Assembly: GCF_014218275.1 (NCBI RefSeq)
Contig: NZ_AP023213.1
Coordinates: 1,900,001-1,964,000, forward strand
Direction: 5' to 3'
Source: Citrifermentans bremense
GTDB lineage: Bacteria > Desulfobacterota > Desulfuromonadia > Geobacterales > Geobacteraceae
DNA length: 64,000 nt
Part shown: positions 18,089 to 26,590 of the stretch, piece after piece
How positions within the stretch are numbered: the first letter of the stretch is position 1
How the letters are laid out: each line of letters opens with the position of its first letter
The notes under the pieces: model-generated
The model's input: only the letters and a program-made list of their open reading frames with translations
What the model was told of the DNA's origin: nothing
The model's database searches: none
Translations under genes and position numbers: made by a program

Positions 18089-19462
18089 CTACAGCGGTAT
18101 TCCAAGCCTGCGCATCTTCTCTACCAGGGTGGTCCTGTTGATGTTGAGCATGACGGCGGCGCGCGCCTTCACTCCGCCGGCCAACTGCAGCGCCTCTCCT
18201 ATCATCCGCTTCTCTATCTCGTTGATGGCGGCTACCATGTCTATGCCGGCGGGGGTGACGCTGGTGGGGGTCCCTTCGACGTAGTTCTTCACGATGTTCG
18301 CCGGCAGGTCCCTGAGCGTGATCAGGTCTCCCTCGGTCAGTGCCACGATCCTCTCGATGATGTTCTCGAGTTCGCGCACGTTCCCGTTCCAGGGATACGC
18401 CTCAAGCGCCTCCAGCGCTTCCTTGTCGATGTGCATGATGGGGCGCTGCATGGAGCGGCAGTTCTTCTCCAGGAAGTGCTTGGTGAGGGGTAGTATGTCC
18501 TCGATCCGCTCCCTCAGGGGGGGGATCACGATGGGGATTACGTTGAGCCGGTAAAAGAGGTCCTCGCGGAAATTGCCCCGCGCGACTTCCTCCTCCAGGT
18601 TCACGTTGGTGGCGGAGACGACCCGGACGTCGAGCTTTATCTGCTTGTTGGAGCCGACTCGCTCAAGTTCCTGCTCCTGCAACACGCGCAAGAGCTTGGT
18701 CTGCAGATGCATGGGAAGGGTGCCGATCTCGTCGAGGAAGATGGTGCCGTAATTCGCGGCCTCGAATTTGCCGACCTTCTCCTTGACGGCGCCGGTAAAA
18801 GCCCCCTTGACGTGCCCGAAGAGCTCGCTCTCCAGCAGGTTTTCGGGGATGGCTGAACAGTTGACGGCTATGAAAGGCTTGTCCTTGCGGTTGCCGTTGA
18901 AGTGGATCGCCTTGGCGACGAGCTCCTTCCCCGTTCCGGATTCTCCCAGGATGAGGACGGTGGAGTCGGTCTTGATGATCCTCTTCATCCTGGAGAAGAG
19001 CTGCTGCATCGCCTGGGAGTTCCCGATGATGTTGGCGAACTCGTACTTCTCCCTGAGCTGCTTTTTCAGATAGACGTTTTCACTGACGAGCTGCCCCTTC
19101 TCGAGGGCCTTGTCTATGATGATGCGCAGCTCTTCTATGTTCAGGGGCTTGGTGATGTAGTCGTATGCCCCTTTCTTCATCGCCTGCACCGCGGTCTCGG
19201 CGGAGCCGTACCCGGTCACCAGGATCACCTCGGTGCGGGGGGAGCTCTCCTTGACCCGGCTCAGGATGTCGATCCCGTTCAGGTCGGGGAGAAACAGGTC
19301 GGTGATGACGATGTCGAACGGTTCGCCCGAAAGCACGGCCAGACCGTCCTGGCCGCTGCTGCATCCCTTCACCGTGAAGCCGATCGACTTCAATAGGATG
19401 AGCAGAGCCTCGCGGCTGCTGTCGTCGTCTTCAATCACCAGTATCTTTATGTTCTGCTTCAT
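18089..19462 (-). CDS. NtrC-family sigma-54 response regulator
   Basis: 457 residues in three domains. The receiver (1-120) has its phospho-aspartate at Asp55 in VITDLFLPDLNG. The AAA+ domain has Walker A GESGTGKE, the sigma-54 contact loop GAFTGA and DEIG as Walker B. The C-terminal helix-turn-helix includes ARAAVMLNINRTTLVEKMRR. It activates sigma-54 promoters on phosphorylation by a kinase not present next to it. The ATG at MKQN is preferred over an upstream in-frame start because homology begins there. It is divergent from the slipin gene. Confidence 0.93.
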   Translation of the reverse strand: MKQNIKILVIEDDDSSREALLILLKSIGFTVKGCSSGQDGLAVLSGEPFDIVITDLFLPDLNGIDILSRVKESSPRTEVILVTGYGSAETAVQAMKKGAYDYITKPLNIEELRIIIDKALEKGQLVSENVYLKKQLREKYEFANIIGNSQAMQQLFSRMKRIIKTDSTVLILGESGTGKELVAKAIHFNGNRKDKPFIAVNCSAIPENLLESELFGHVKGAFTGAVKEKVGKFEAANYGTIFLDEIGTLPMHLQTKLLRVLQEQELERVGSNKQIKLDVRVVSATNVNLEEEVARGNFREDLFYRLNVIPIVIPPLRERIEDILPLTKHFLEKNCRSMQRPIMHIDKEALEALEAYPWNGNVRELENIIERIVALTEGDLITLRDLPANIVKNYVEGTPTSVTPAGIDMVAAINEIEKRMIGEALQLAGGVKARAAVMLNINRTTLVEKMRRLGIPL

Positions 19463-19528
19463 ACGATGGTTCCCATTGTTAGAGGTTTCTTCAATAACAC
19501 GGATGGCGCTTTTTGGCAAGCCGCCAAT

Positions 19529-19556
19529 TTGACTGAAGTGTTTGCTCAGCTATACT
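19529..19556 (+). promoter_or_regulatory. Sigma-70 type promoter for slipin gene
   Basis: TTGACT and TATACT with a 16-base spacer, 43 bases before the slipin ATG and pointing away from the divergent regulator gene. Confidence 0.6.
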
Positions 19557-19598
19557 TTGGCGGGCCTTTGTGCCTACAACTTTTTCCCGGAGGGGATC

Positions 19599-20375
19599 AT
19601 GAACGTGTTCGATCTGTTCCCGTTTTTGTTCGTTCTTGTCCTGGTGGTGGGTTTTCTGGCCAATGCCATTCGCATACTACCTGAATACGAGAGGGGGGTT
19701 CTCTTCAGACTGGGGCGGGTGAAGAAAGTTCGCGGCCCCGGGATCGTGCTCATCATCCCGGGAATCGACAGGCTGGTTCGGGTGTCCCTCAGGATCGTGG
19801 CGATGGACGTCCCTTCCCAGGACGTTATCACCCACGACAACGTCACGGTTAAGGTGTCGGCGGTGATTTACTTCAGGGTTGTGGATGCTGTGCGTGCGGT
19901 GGTGGAGATGGAAAACTACCTCTACGCCACCAGCCAGCTGTCGCAGACCACCTTGCGCAGCGTGCTGGGGCAGGTGGACCTGGACGAGCTTCTGGCCAAC
20001 CGGGAGAAGATCAACCGCGAACTGCAGGAGATCCTCGACCGGCAGACGGAACCCTGGGGGGTGAAGGTTTCGACCGTCGAGGTGAAGAACATAGACCTGC
20101 CGCAGGAGATGCAGCGCGCCATTGCCAAGCAGGCCGAGGCGGAAAGGGAGCGCCGCGCCAAGGTGATCCACGCCGAAGGGGAACTGCAGGCCTCGGAAAA
20201 GCTGGCCCAGGCGGCCCAGGTGATGGTGGAGCAGCCGATGTCGCTGCAACTGCGTTACCTGCAGACGCTGACCGAGATTGCGGCCGAGAAGAACTCGACC
20301 ACCATCTTCCCGGTCCCCATCGACCTGATCAAGATCTTCATGGATCGCTGGGACCAAGTTAAGAAGAGCGATTAA
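19599..20375 (+). CDS. Slipin / stomatin-like SPFH protein
   Basis: 258 residues. One N-terminal membrane helix ([16 protein letters not shown]) is followed by the SPFH/PHB domain, with GVLFRLGRV and [14 protein letters not shown], and by a helical coiled-coil region after [20 protein letters not shown]. Slipins scaffold membrane microdomains, often with an NfeD partner; none is adjacent here. CCCGGAGGGG precedes the chosen ATG. The open frame extends 19 codons upstream without a ribosome site. Confidence 0.92.
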   Translation: MNVFDLFPFLFVLVLVVGFLANAIRILPEYERGVLFRLGRVKKVRGPGIVLIIPGIDRLVRVSLRIVAMDVPSQDVITHDNVTVKVSAVIYFRVVDAVRAVVEMENYLYATSQLSQTTLRSVLGQVDLDELLANREKINRELQEILDRQTEPWGVKVSTVEVKNIDLPQEMQRAIAKQAEAERERRAKVIHAEGELQASEKLAQAAQVMVEQPMSLQLRYLQTLTEIAAEKNSTTIFPVPIDLIKIFMDRWDQVKKSD

Positions 20376-20524
20376 CTGGGGTAGGAACTCCGGTAAAGGC
20401 AACCGCATATTTGTAGCCGGGGACGCTAACTGACACTGTATACGTATTTGTATTGATGAACCGATGAGATATCATTGCTATAAGCACTGATACTGTTTGA
20501 GATGCAATAAAAGGGGGATTTACC

Positions 20525-21043
20525 ATGCTGAGCAAGAAACTGTGCAACGCCTTGAACAAACAACTCAACAACGAGCTCTACTCTGCCTATCTCTACCTTT
20601 CCATGTCCTCCTATGCAGCCTCGATCGGGCTCAAGGGAAGCGCCAACTGGTTCATGGTGCAGTACCAGGAGGAGATGGTTCATGCCATGAAGTTCTACAA
20701 CTTCATAAACAGCCGCGGCGAACACACAGAGCTTGCCGCCATAGCGGCGCCACCGACCGAGTTCAAGAACCTTTTGGAGATGTTCGAACAGACCCTGTCT
20801 CACGAGCAGTTCATCACCTCGTCGATCAACGAGCTTACCGACCTTGCGCTTTCCGAGAAGGACCACGCCACGGTGATCTTCCTGCAGTGGTTCGTCACCG
20901 AGCAGATTGAGGAAGAGGAGAACGACCGGGACATCATCGGGAAGCTGAAGCTGATAGGGGACAACGGGCAGGGCTTGCTTATGCTGGACGCCGAGCTTGC
21001 CGCGAGGGTGTTCGTGCCGCCTCCAGCTACGGCCGCGCCGTAA
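20525..21043 (+). CDS. Ferritin
   Basis: 172 residues, non-haem ferritin of the FtnA type. Ferroxidase ligands appear in NELYSAYLYLSMSSYA, in EEMVHAMKFYNFI, and in QWFVTEQIEEEEN. It oxidises Fe(II) and stores it in a 24-subunit cage. The site AAAGGGGGATTTACC precedes the ATG. Its upstream region is AT-rich but no Fur box could be confirmed by eye. A strong terminator follows. Confidence 0.94.
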   Translation: MLSKKLCNALNKQLNNELYSAYLYLSMSSYAASIGLKGSANWFMVQYQEEMVHAMKFYNFINSRGEHTELAAIAAPPTEFKNLLEMFEQTLSHEQFITSSINELTDLALSEKDHATVIFLQWFVTEQIEEEENDRDIIGKLKLIGDNGQGLLMLDAELAARVFVPPPATAAP

Positions 21044-21067
21044 GGGGAACAGGGGAGGGTACTGCAA

Positions 21068-21104
21068 CAAGAGGGGCCTGCAGCTGCGGGCCCCTCTTGT
21101 TTTT
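21068..21104 (+). terminator. Rho-independent terminator of ferritin gene
   Basis: Eleven-pair stem CAAGAGGGGCC with GGCCCCTCTTG around a ten-base loop, followed directly by five T. Confidence 0.9.
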
Positions 21105-21376
21105 AGCCGTTGCCGCTACGGTCGCATCTTGACCATCTCTATCTTCGCTGTCCAGCAGGGCGCAGGTCGCGAAAAAACGGTTCTTCCTCAAGCAAAAGAT
21201 GCATATCTCCTTCAGCTTTTGTCAGTACAGGCGATAGTATCATCTAACACCGTTGCATTCTGAAAAGAAAAATCGCGGCGGTACAGGTTGGGGGTTTTAT
21301 TGCGTCGCCGAATGTGATAAGAATATCTGCAAAATTTCCGGGTGGTTAACTTCCAGAACCAAAGGAGCGATACGTC
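21105..21376. other. Intergenic region, ferritin to YtxH gene
   Basis: About 270 bases with no supportable coding frame. It must hold the promoter of the YtxH gene. AT-rich stretches near 21320-21345 are candidates, but no convincing -35/-10 pair was found. Confidence 0.5.
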
Positions 21377-21598
21377 ATGTGCAAAAAAAGCGAACAGGCC
21401 GCACTGCTGGCCTTCCTGGCTGGGGCCGCTGTGGCTGCAGGCGCCGCACTCCTCTTTACTCCTAAGACGGGCCGCGAGGTTCGCGAGAAGCTGGGTGAGG
21501 CGAAGGAAGAGGCGCTGAACAAACTCAAAGTGTGCGTCAAAAGAGGGAAGGGGGCCAACAACGACCTCAACTACGACGGCGGGGACTGCTGGATCTAA
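21377..21598 (+). CDS. YtxH domain protein
   Basis: 73 residues. A single glycine/alanine-rich membrane helix (FLAGAAVAAGAALLFTP) is followed by the YtxH motif TPKTGREVREKLGEAKEEA, a short amphipathic tail. Family members are small inner-membrane proteins of unknown stress-linked function. GGAGCGATACGTC precedes the ATG. A second, longer member lies at 40.0 kb. Confidence 0.82.
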   Translation: MCKKSEQAALLAFLAGAAVAAGAALLFTPKTGREVREKLGEAKEEALNKLKVCVKRGKGANNDLNYDGGDCWI

Positions 21599-21602
21599 AC
21601 TC

Positions 21603-21637
21603 AATTGACAATTGACGATTGACAATTGACAATTGAC
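21603..21637. repeat. Heptamer tandem repeat, AATTGAC x5
   Basis: Five head-to-tail copies of AATTGAC, the third reading GATTGAC. Located just after the YtxH stop and before a long hairpin. Confidence 0.9.
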
Positions 21638-21660
21638 GACGCAGAACCGACCTTCCTTGT

Positions 21661-21713
21661 GGAGACAGCAGCCGGGGACGGGATTCTATATCCTGCCCCC
21701 GGCTGCTGTCTCC
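21661..21713. repeat. Long hairpin between convergent genes
   Basis: A 17-base arm, beginning GGAGACAGCAGCC, is perfectly mirrored at 21697-21713, with partial pairing inside. It lies four bases past the end of ptsP on the other strand. No T-run on either side, so it may act as an RNA end-protector or be a repeat-family element. Confidence 0.75.
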
Positions 21714-21716
21714 AGC

Positions 21717-24065
21717 CTACAACCCCAGTTCGCGCTGTACCGCTTCGAGGTAGCTCTTGATGGAAAGGGCGCTTTCCATGCCGAGTACCTGCGCGGCTAT
21801 CTGTTCCGCCTGCGCGAGGGATATGGAGCGGATGGCCTCCTTCACGCGCGGGATGTTCGGTGCTGAGAGACTGAAGCTGCGCATCCCAAGCCCCAGCAAA
21901 AGTACCGCGTTGATCGGCTCTCCCGCCATTTCGCCGCACAATGACGCAGGTTTCCCCGCGCCCGCAGCCGCTTCCGCCACCTTCTTGATCGAGTGCAGCA
22001 CCGCAGGATGGTAGGGGTCGTACCACTTCTTCACCCGCGGGTTGTTCCTGTCGCAGGCAAGGGTGTACTGGATCAGGTCGTTGGTCCCGATGCTCAGGTA
22101 GTCTACCTCCCGGGCCAGCATGTCCGCCACCAGCACCGCCGCCGGGAGCTCCACCATCACCCCGAGTCCTATATCCCCCGCGAATTCCTTACCGTCGTTT
22201 CTAAGCTCTTCCTTTACCTGCTCCAGTATCCCCTTTATGCGGCGCACCTCGTCCACGCCCGAGATCATCGGGAACATGATGTTGCACCTGCCGCTGGCCG
22301 ACGCGAGGAGCACCGCCGCCAGCTGTTCCCGGAAGATGTCCTCGCGGTCTAGCGAGATGCGCATGGAGCGCCATCCCAGGAAGGGGTTGTCCTCCTTCGG
22401 GTGGGGGAAGTAGGAAAGCTCCTTGTCGCCGCCTATGTCAAGGGTCCTGATGGTGACCGGAAGCCCCGGGAACCCCTCAAGCACCTTGCGGTAGATGGCT
22501 GCCTGCTCGATCCGGCCCGGAAACGTTTTGCGGCTCATGAAGGGGAACTCGGTCCGGTAAAGCCCGACCCCCTCGGCGCCATGCGCCTGCGCTACCTTCA
22601 GGTCACTCAGAAGGCCTATATTGGCGAGAAGAGAGACGGTGCAGCCGTCGGTGGTCACTGCCGGGAGCTCCCTGATCCCTTCCAGGGCGCGCTGCTTCTG
22701 GTCGAACTCGCCCTGCAGCCTCTGGTATTCCTTCTTGATGCGCTGCTCAGGGTTGACGTAGACGCAGCCGGAGTTACCGTCCACCACCATCTCGCAGCGC
22801 GCACCGGTCTTTTTCAGCAGACCCTCGACACCGAAGACGGCCGGGATGCCAAGCGCCCGGGCCATAATCGCCGCGTGCGCGTTCTGGTTCCCCTTCTCGG
22901 TGGCGATGCCGATCACCTTGGCGTGGTCCATGATGGCGAGGTCGGAGGGGAGTAGCTCACGGGCGATGATGATCCTGGGGTCGCGCAAGCGCTCCCTGTG
23001 CTTGTGGTTGCCGCCGTTTAACGCCAGACAGATCCTGCGCCCTATGTCCTCCATGTCGGCGCTGCGCTCGCGCAGGTAGGGGTCCTGCATCCGGGCGAAG
23101 GCGGAAACGTAGTTCTCCACCACCTGGCTCACCGCCGTATGCGCCCCCAGCCCCTGATCGATGAGCGCGGTGATCTTGCCGATGAAGCCGCGGTCCTCAA
23201 GGATCATCAGGTGGCTGTGAAAGATGGCGGCGTCAGCTTCGGAGAGGATCTGCCCCACGCGCTTTTCCATGTAGAGGGTCTGGATGCGCGCCTTCTCCAG
23301 CGCGTGCAGAAAGCGCGTCTGCTCCTCGCCGCGCGGGCGCGCCTGCTCCAGGACCGCCTCTTCGCTCGCCCCCCGATGCAGAACCGAAACCTTCCCCAGC
23401 GCAAAGCCGGGCGAGATCCCGATCCCGGTCAAAACTCCCGAGCCGTGCTCTTTGCGGCTCGCGCGGCCGGAATCCTTGAGCTCACCGCTTTTGCGCAGCC
23501 GGTCCACTTCGGCCGCGTAAAAAGCGCGCTCTTCTTCCTTCTTCCGGATCGAGTCGAGGAGCTTTGCGTTGGAGACGATGCTGGAGATCTGCCAGGCGAT
23601 GGTAGAGACGGCGCTTATTTCCTGGGAGGTGAAGGTGCGGGCGTCGCGGTTTTGTATGACGAGGACGCCGATGGGGTTGTTGCGCTCGAAGAAGGGGACG
23701 CCCAGGAAGGAGAGCACCTTCTCCTCCTTGGTCTGCCTGAAGTACTTGTAGCGCGGGTGCAGCGGAGCGTTGTCGGTGGCAACGACCCCCCGCTGTTCCA
23801 TGGCGAGGCCGGTGAGCCCCTCCGAGGTCTTCATGGTGATGCCCACGGAGAGCCTGGAAAGGCCGCGGGTTGCATGCAGTCTCAGTGTCTCGCCATCCTC
23901 TTCCAGGAGATAGATGGAACAGACATCCGAGGACATCCTCTTAGCCACCAGGTTGACTATGTTATCGAGGGTCTCCTGAAGATCGTGGGAATGGAGGATC
24001 AGCATGCTGATGTCCTCCAGTGTCCTCAGTCCCAGTTTTTCCCCAGTCTCCTCAGGCATTCCCAT
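21717..24065 (-). CDS. ptsP: GAF-domain PEP-protein phosphotransferase (enzyme I Ntr)
   Basis: 782 residues. An N-terminal GAF sensor domain (about 15-165) is joined to a full enzyme I: the phospho-histidine domain has His397 in GNQNAHAAIMARALG, and the PEP-binding barrel has GLYRTEFPFM, FPMISGVDE and GTNDLIQYTL. The enzyme takes phosphate from PEP and passes it to NPr in the nitrogen-related PTS. The usual residues just before the active histidine are NA rather than TS. Two ATGs six bases apart occur; GAGGGG is better spaced for the second (24059). No NPr or EIIA gene is adjacent. Confidence 0.94.
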   Translation of the reverse strand: MGMPEETGEKLGLRTLEDISMLILHSHDLQETLDNIVNLVAKRMSSDVCSIYLLEEDGETLRLHATRGLSRLSVGITMKTSEGLTGLAMEQRGVVATDNAPLHPRYKYFRQTKEEKVLSFLGVPFFERNNPIGVLVIQNRDARTFTSQEISAVSTIAWQISSIVSNAKLLDSIRKKEEERAFYAAEVDRLRKSGELKDSGRASRKEHGSGVLTGIGISPGFALGKVSVLHRGASEEAVLEQARPRGEEQTRFLHALEKARIQTLYMEKRVGQILSEADAAIFHSHLMILEDRGFIGKITALIDQGLGAHTAVSQVVENYVSAFARMQDPYLRERSADMEDIGRRICLALNGGNHKHRERLRDPRIIIARELLPSDLAIMDHAKVIGIATEKGNQNAHAAIMARALGIPAVFGVEGLLKKTGARCEMVVDGNSGCVYVNPEQRIKKEYQRLQGEFDQKQRALEGIRELPAVTTDGCTVSLLANIGLLSDLKVAQAHGAEGVGLYRTEFPFMSRKTFPGRIEQAAIYRKVLEGFPGLPVTIRTLDIGGDKELSYFPHPKEDNPFLGWRSMRISLDREDIFREQLAAVLLASASGRCNIMFPMISGVDEVRRIKGILEQVKEELRNDGKEFAGDIGLGVMVELPAAVLVADMLAREVDYLSIGTNDLIQYTLACDRNNPRVKKWYDPYHPAVLHSIKKVAEAAAGAGKPASLCGEMAGEPINAVLLLGLGMRSFSLSAPNIPRVKEAIRSISLAQAEQIAAQVLGMESALSIKSYLEAVQRELGL

Positions 24066-24168
24066 CCCCTCGCGGTGTCATCCCGGCAGTATATATGAGA
24101 AAAATGATATGTGAAGCGTTTTAATCGTATTTTAACGGGTATTTAAGATGGCCAACCTTGGTCAACTC

Positions 24169-24177
24169 TGTTATAGT
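24169..24177 (+). promoter_or_regulatory. Possible extended -10 promoter for TPR gene
   Basis: TGTTATAGT, an extended -10 pattern, 39 bases before the chosen ATG. No -35 match at the expected distance. Confidence 0.35.
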
Positions 24178-24215
24178 GTGCGCCAATGAAATCAGTTGCA
24201 GATGCGGAGGTGGCA

Positions 24216-25007
24216 ATGGGAACGACTTTTGACGAGAAACTGGCGGACGGGATAGCCCTGATGGAGTCGGGGGAATATGCCAAGGCCGTCGAAGCCTTCA
24301 AGGGATGCATCTCGCTTGAGCCGGACAACGCCGAGGGTTACTTTTACCTGGGCGAGGCGTACTCGGAGCAGGCGAAGACCGATGATGCCATCGCCGCGCT
24401 CAAGAAGGGGTTGGAACTTGCCCCGGAGGACCTTGACGGGCTGACTGCCCTGGGGGACGTGTATTTCGAATCGGGCAGGCAAAAGGACGCGCTTGCCTGC
24501 TACCGCAAGGTGACGGAGCTGCAGCCGAAAGAGTGCGACGGCTACGTCAGCATGGGGCTTGTCTACAACGCCATGGAGCGAGCCGACGACGCGCTGAAGG
24601 CCTTCCAGAGGGCGCTGGACCTGGACCCCAAAAACGTCTTCGCCTTGAACGCCATGGGCGACCTTTACTACGGGCTCGGGGAGAACGAGAAGGCGATCGA
24701 GGCGTACCACAAGGGGATCGAGATCGATCCCGCCGACGCCACCGCCCGGTTCAACCTGGGGGAGCTCTACTACGACATGGACGACCTGGAGTCGGCTGAG
24801 CGCGAGACGCTGGAGGCGGTCCGTCTAGACCCGGATTTCACCATGAGCTACCTGACCCTGGGGAACATCTGCATTGACCAGGACCGGACCCAGGAGGCGA
24901 TCAAGTATTTCGAGAGCTACCTGGCCCGCGAGCACTCCCCGCAGGCGCGCGAGATGATCGCCGAAGTCAAGGCGGTGATCGAGGGACTCAAGGAGGAGCT
25001 GAAGTAA
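24216..25007 (+). CDS. Tetratricopeptide repeat protein
   Basis: 263 residues made almost entirely of TPR helices, about seven 34-residue units such as AVEAFKGCISLEPDNAEGYF and ALACYRKVTELQPKECDGYV. No signal peptide or catalytic domain; a scaffold for protein contacts, probably cytoplasmic. The ATG with GCGGAGGTGGCA upstream is preferred over one 30 bases earlier. Divergent from ptsP. A terminator follows. Confidence 0.85.
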   Translation: MGTTFDEKLADGIALMESGEYAKAVEAFKGCISLEPDNAEGYFYLGEAYSEQAKTDDAIAALKKGLELAPEDLDGLTALGDVYFESGRQKDALACYRKVTELQPKECDGYVSMGLVYNAMERADDALKAFQRALDLDPKNVFALNAMGDLYYGLGENEKAIEAYHKGIEIDPADATARFNLGELYYDMDDLESAERETLEAVRLDPDFTMSYLTLGNICIDQDRTQEAIKYFESYLAREHSPQAREMIAEVKAVIEGLKEELK

Positions 25008-25071
25008 AAAAAGGGGGCGTTTCCCTTCCGAAGGGGGAGACTGCCTGTGGCGCCTGTCACATAAACATCCC

Positions 25072-25108
25072 AATCCCGTCGGCCCGCGCGGCCGTCGGGA
25101 TTTTTTTT
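25072..25108 (+). terminator. Rho-independent terminator after TPR gene
   Basis: Thirteen-base stem AATCCCG-T-CGGCC with one mismatch, a short CGCG loop, and eight T. It separates the housekeeping region from the surface-structure region. Confidence 0.85.
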
Positions 25109-25438
25109 CGGGCGGACTTCTTGCGACCGCCTGTCCTGCCTCCCCCCCTGAAGCCCCATCCCGCGTGTCTGTGCGCGCTCGACGCCTGCGGCTTCGATGC
25201 ACGGTGAGCCGTGAAATAATATAAAATATTAACTAATAAAATCTATTTAAACTAATGCTTGTTGCAGCTGACACAGCTCATACGTTTGGCCTGTATCAGT
25301 CGCTGTTTGACATGTTTACACTTTTTTTACATCTAAGTGTAAGCCTTGTTTTTTATGTCAATGAGTTTCTTGACAGATAAAAAATTAATGTAAGTATTTT
25401 TGCCAGAACTGACAATTGTGCAACTGAAAGGAATGAGT
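25109..25438. other. AT-rich upstream region of the barrel gene
   Basis: No coding frame is supportable. Base composition shifts from GC-rich to strongly AT-rich after 25210. It contains TTTACA-type words in both orientations (GTTTACA at 25314, TTTTTACAT near 25324, AGTGTAAG near 25336), similar to words before the sigma-54 promoter at 28.3 kb, and two TTGACA hexamers (25307, 25370). Confidence 0.5.
25370..25398 (+). promoter_or_regulatory. Weak sigma-70 type promoter candidate
   Basis: A perfect TTGACA with a 17-base spacer to AGTATT, which matches TATAAT at only three positions. It lies 40 bases before the barrel gene. Confidence 0.35.
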
Positions 25439-26500
25439 ATGAGTCGACTTGTGAGATCTCTGTCATTACTGTTTGCCTTTGCAGTGCTGCTGGCAGCCCC
25501 TTCCCAGGCCATAAGTGAGGATCGTCCTGCCGCGTCCGAGGGGAAGGCCGCAGGGAGCCCGCTCCCGGCCCAGCCAGTCGGCGTGAAGCCGCGGGACGAA
25601 AAGCCGGCAGTAGACAGCGCCGCGCTCTTCGAGCAGGGGGGGGCACTCACCCCGCGCGGCCAGCTCGTGTTCGAGCCGTCCTTCCAGTACTCGCACTCCT
25701 CGACCAACCTAGTTTCCGTAGTAGGCTACACCATCATCCCTTCCATCACGGTCGGCCTCATCAATATCAAAAACGTCGAGAGCAACACCCTGGTGGGGTC
25801 GCTCGGCCTGCGCTACGGATTGACGAGCAGGCTGGAGGGGGAGGTCAAGGTCCCCTACGTCTACCGGACCGAGTCTACCTCGACCGACTCCGCCGGCACA
25901 GGCGGACAGAACGTCACCAGCGTCTTTTCAGCGGACGGCAATGATCTGGGCGACGTCGAATTCGGCCTGCGCTACCAGTTGAACCGCGTCGGCCCTAGCT
26001 ACTGGCTTCTCGGCTTGCGGGTCAAGTCCAACACAGGAAAGGACCCCTTCCAAATGCCAGTGGACCCGGTCACCGGATTTTACACCGAGCTCCCGACCGG
26101 CTCGGGGTTTTGGGGCATACAGCCAGGCCTTACCCTTATCGTCCCCTCCGACCCGGCTGTTTTCTTCGGCAGTGTGAGCTACATGTTCAACATACCCCGC
26201 AACATCTCCGGTGTCGGCGATGTCGATCCCGGCGACATCATAGACGCCAATTTCGGCCTTGGCTTCGCCCTCAACGACAAGACCTCCATCAGCCTCGGGT
26301 ATGACCACAGCATCGTCGGCCGGGTGAAGCGCGACGAAAGCTACCTCCCGGGGACCATGGTGACTCAGTTGGGGACCCTGCTCATCGGCTTTTCCTTCCG
26401 AGCGAGCGAAAGTATGAGCTACGTGTTTTCCCTGGGGGCGGGCCTCACCCAAGCCGCGCCCGACGTGCAACTTACCATAAAGGTGCCATTCACCCTCTGA
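25439..26500 (+). CDS. Outer-membrane beta-barrel, transporter-like
   Basis: About 353 residues. Signal peptide MSRLVRSLSLLFAFAVLLAA ending at SQA, then a proline-rich linker (about 25-60), then alternating amphipathic strands ending in a terminal aromatic/hydrophobic strand (LTIKVPFTL), as in outer-membrane barrels. The layout matches the phenol-degradation/transporter-type barrels and also FapF, the secretion pore of the Pseudomonas Fap amyloid system. The second of two ATGs fits AAAGGA best. It heads the surface-structure region, 90 bases before its regulator. A role in exporting the small repetitive proteins downstream is inference. Confidence 0.75.
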   Translation: MSRLVRSLSLLFAFAVLLAAPSQAISEDRPAASEGKAAGSPLPAQPVGVKPRDEKPAVDSAALFEQGGALTPRGQLVFEPSFQYSHSSTNLVSVVGYTIIPSITVGLINIKNVESNTLVGSLGLRYGLTSRLEGEVKVPYVYRTESTSTDSAGTGGQNVTSVFSADGNDLGDVEFGLRYQLNRVGPSYWLLGLRVKSNTGKDPFQMPVDPVTGFYTELPTGSGFWGIQPGLTLIVPSDPAVFFGSVSYMFNIPRNISGVGDVDPGDIIDANFGLGFALNDKTSISLGYDHSIVGRVKRDESYLPGTMVTQLGTLLIGFSFRASESMSYVFSLGAGLTQAAPDVQLTIKVPFTL

Positions 26501-26590
26501 CCGCGAAGCCGCGGCAGGCGGGCGATCCGCATACCCTGCGACAATATGCCGAGTGGCCCTGGCGCCGTAAGAGAAACAGGAGAAACCGCA

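Noticed and set aside
19554-19576. TTGGCGGGCCTTTGTGCC as sigma-54 promoter of slipin
   Set aside because: Spacing is off by one, and a good sigma-70 pair ends at the same place.
21603-21637. CRISPR or attachment site
   Set aside because: Seven-base head-to-tail units without spacers, and no integrase or cas gene nearby.
25285-25303. TTGGC...CGCT before the barrel gene as sigma-54 promoter
   Set aside because: The GG to GC distance is 14 and the -24 element is incomplete.
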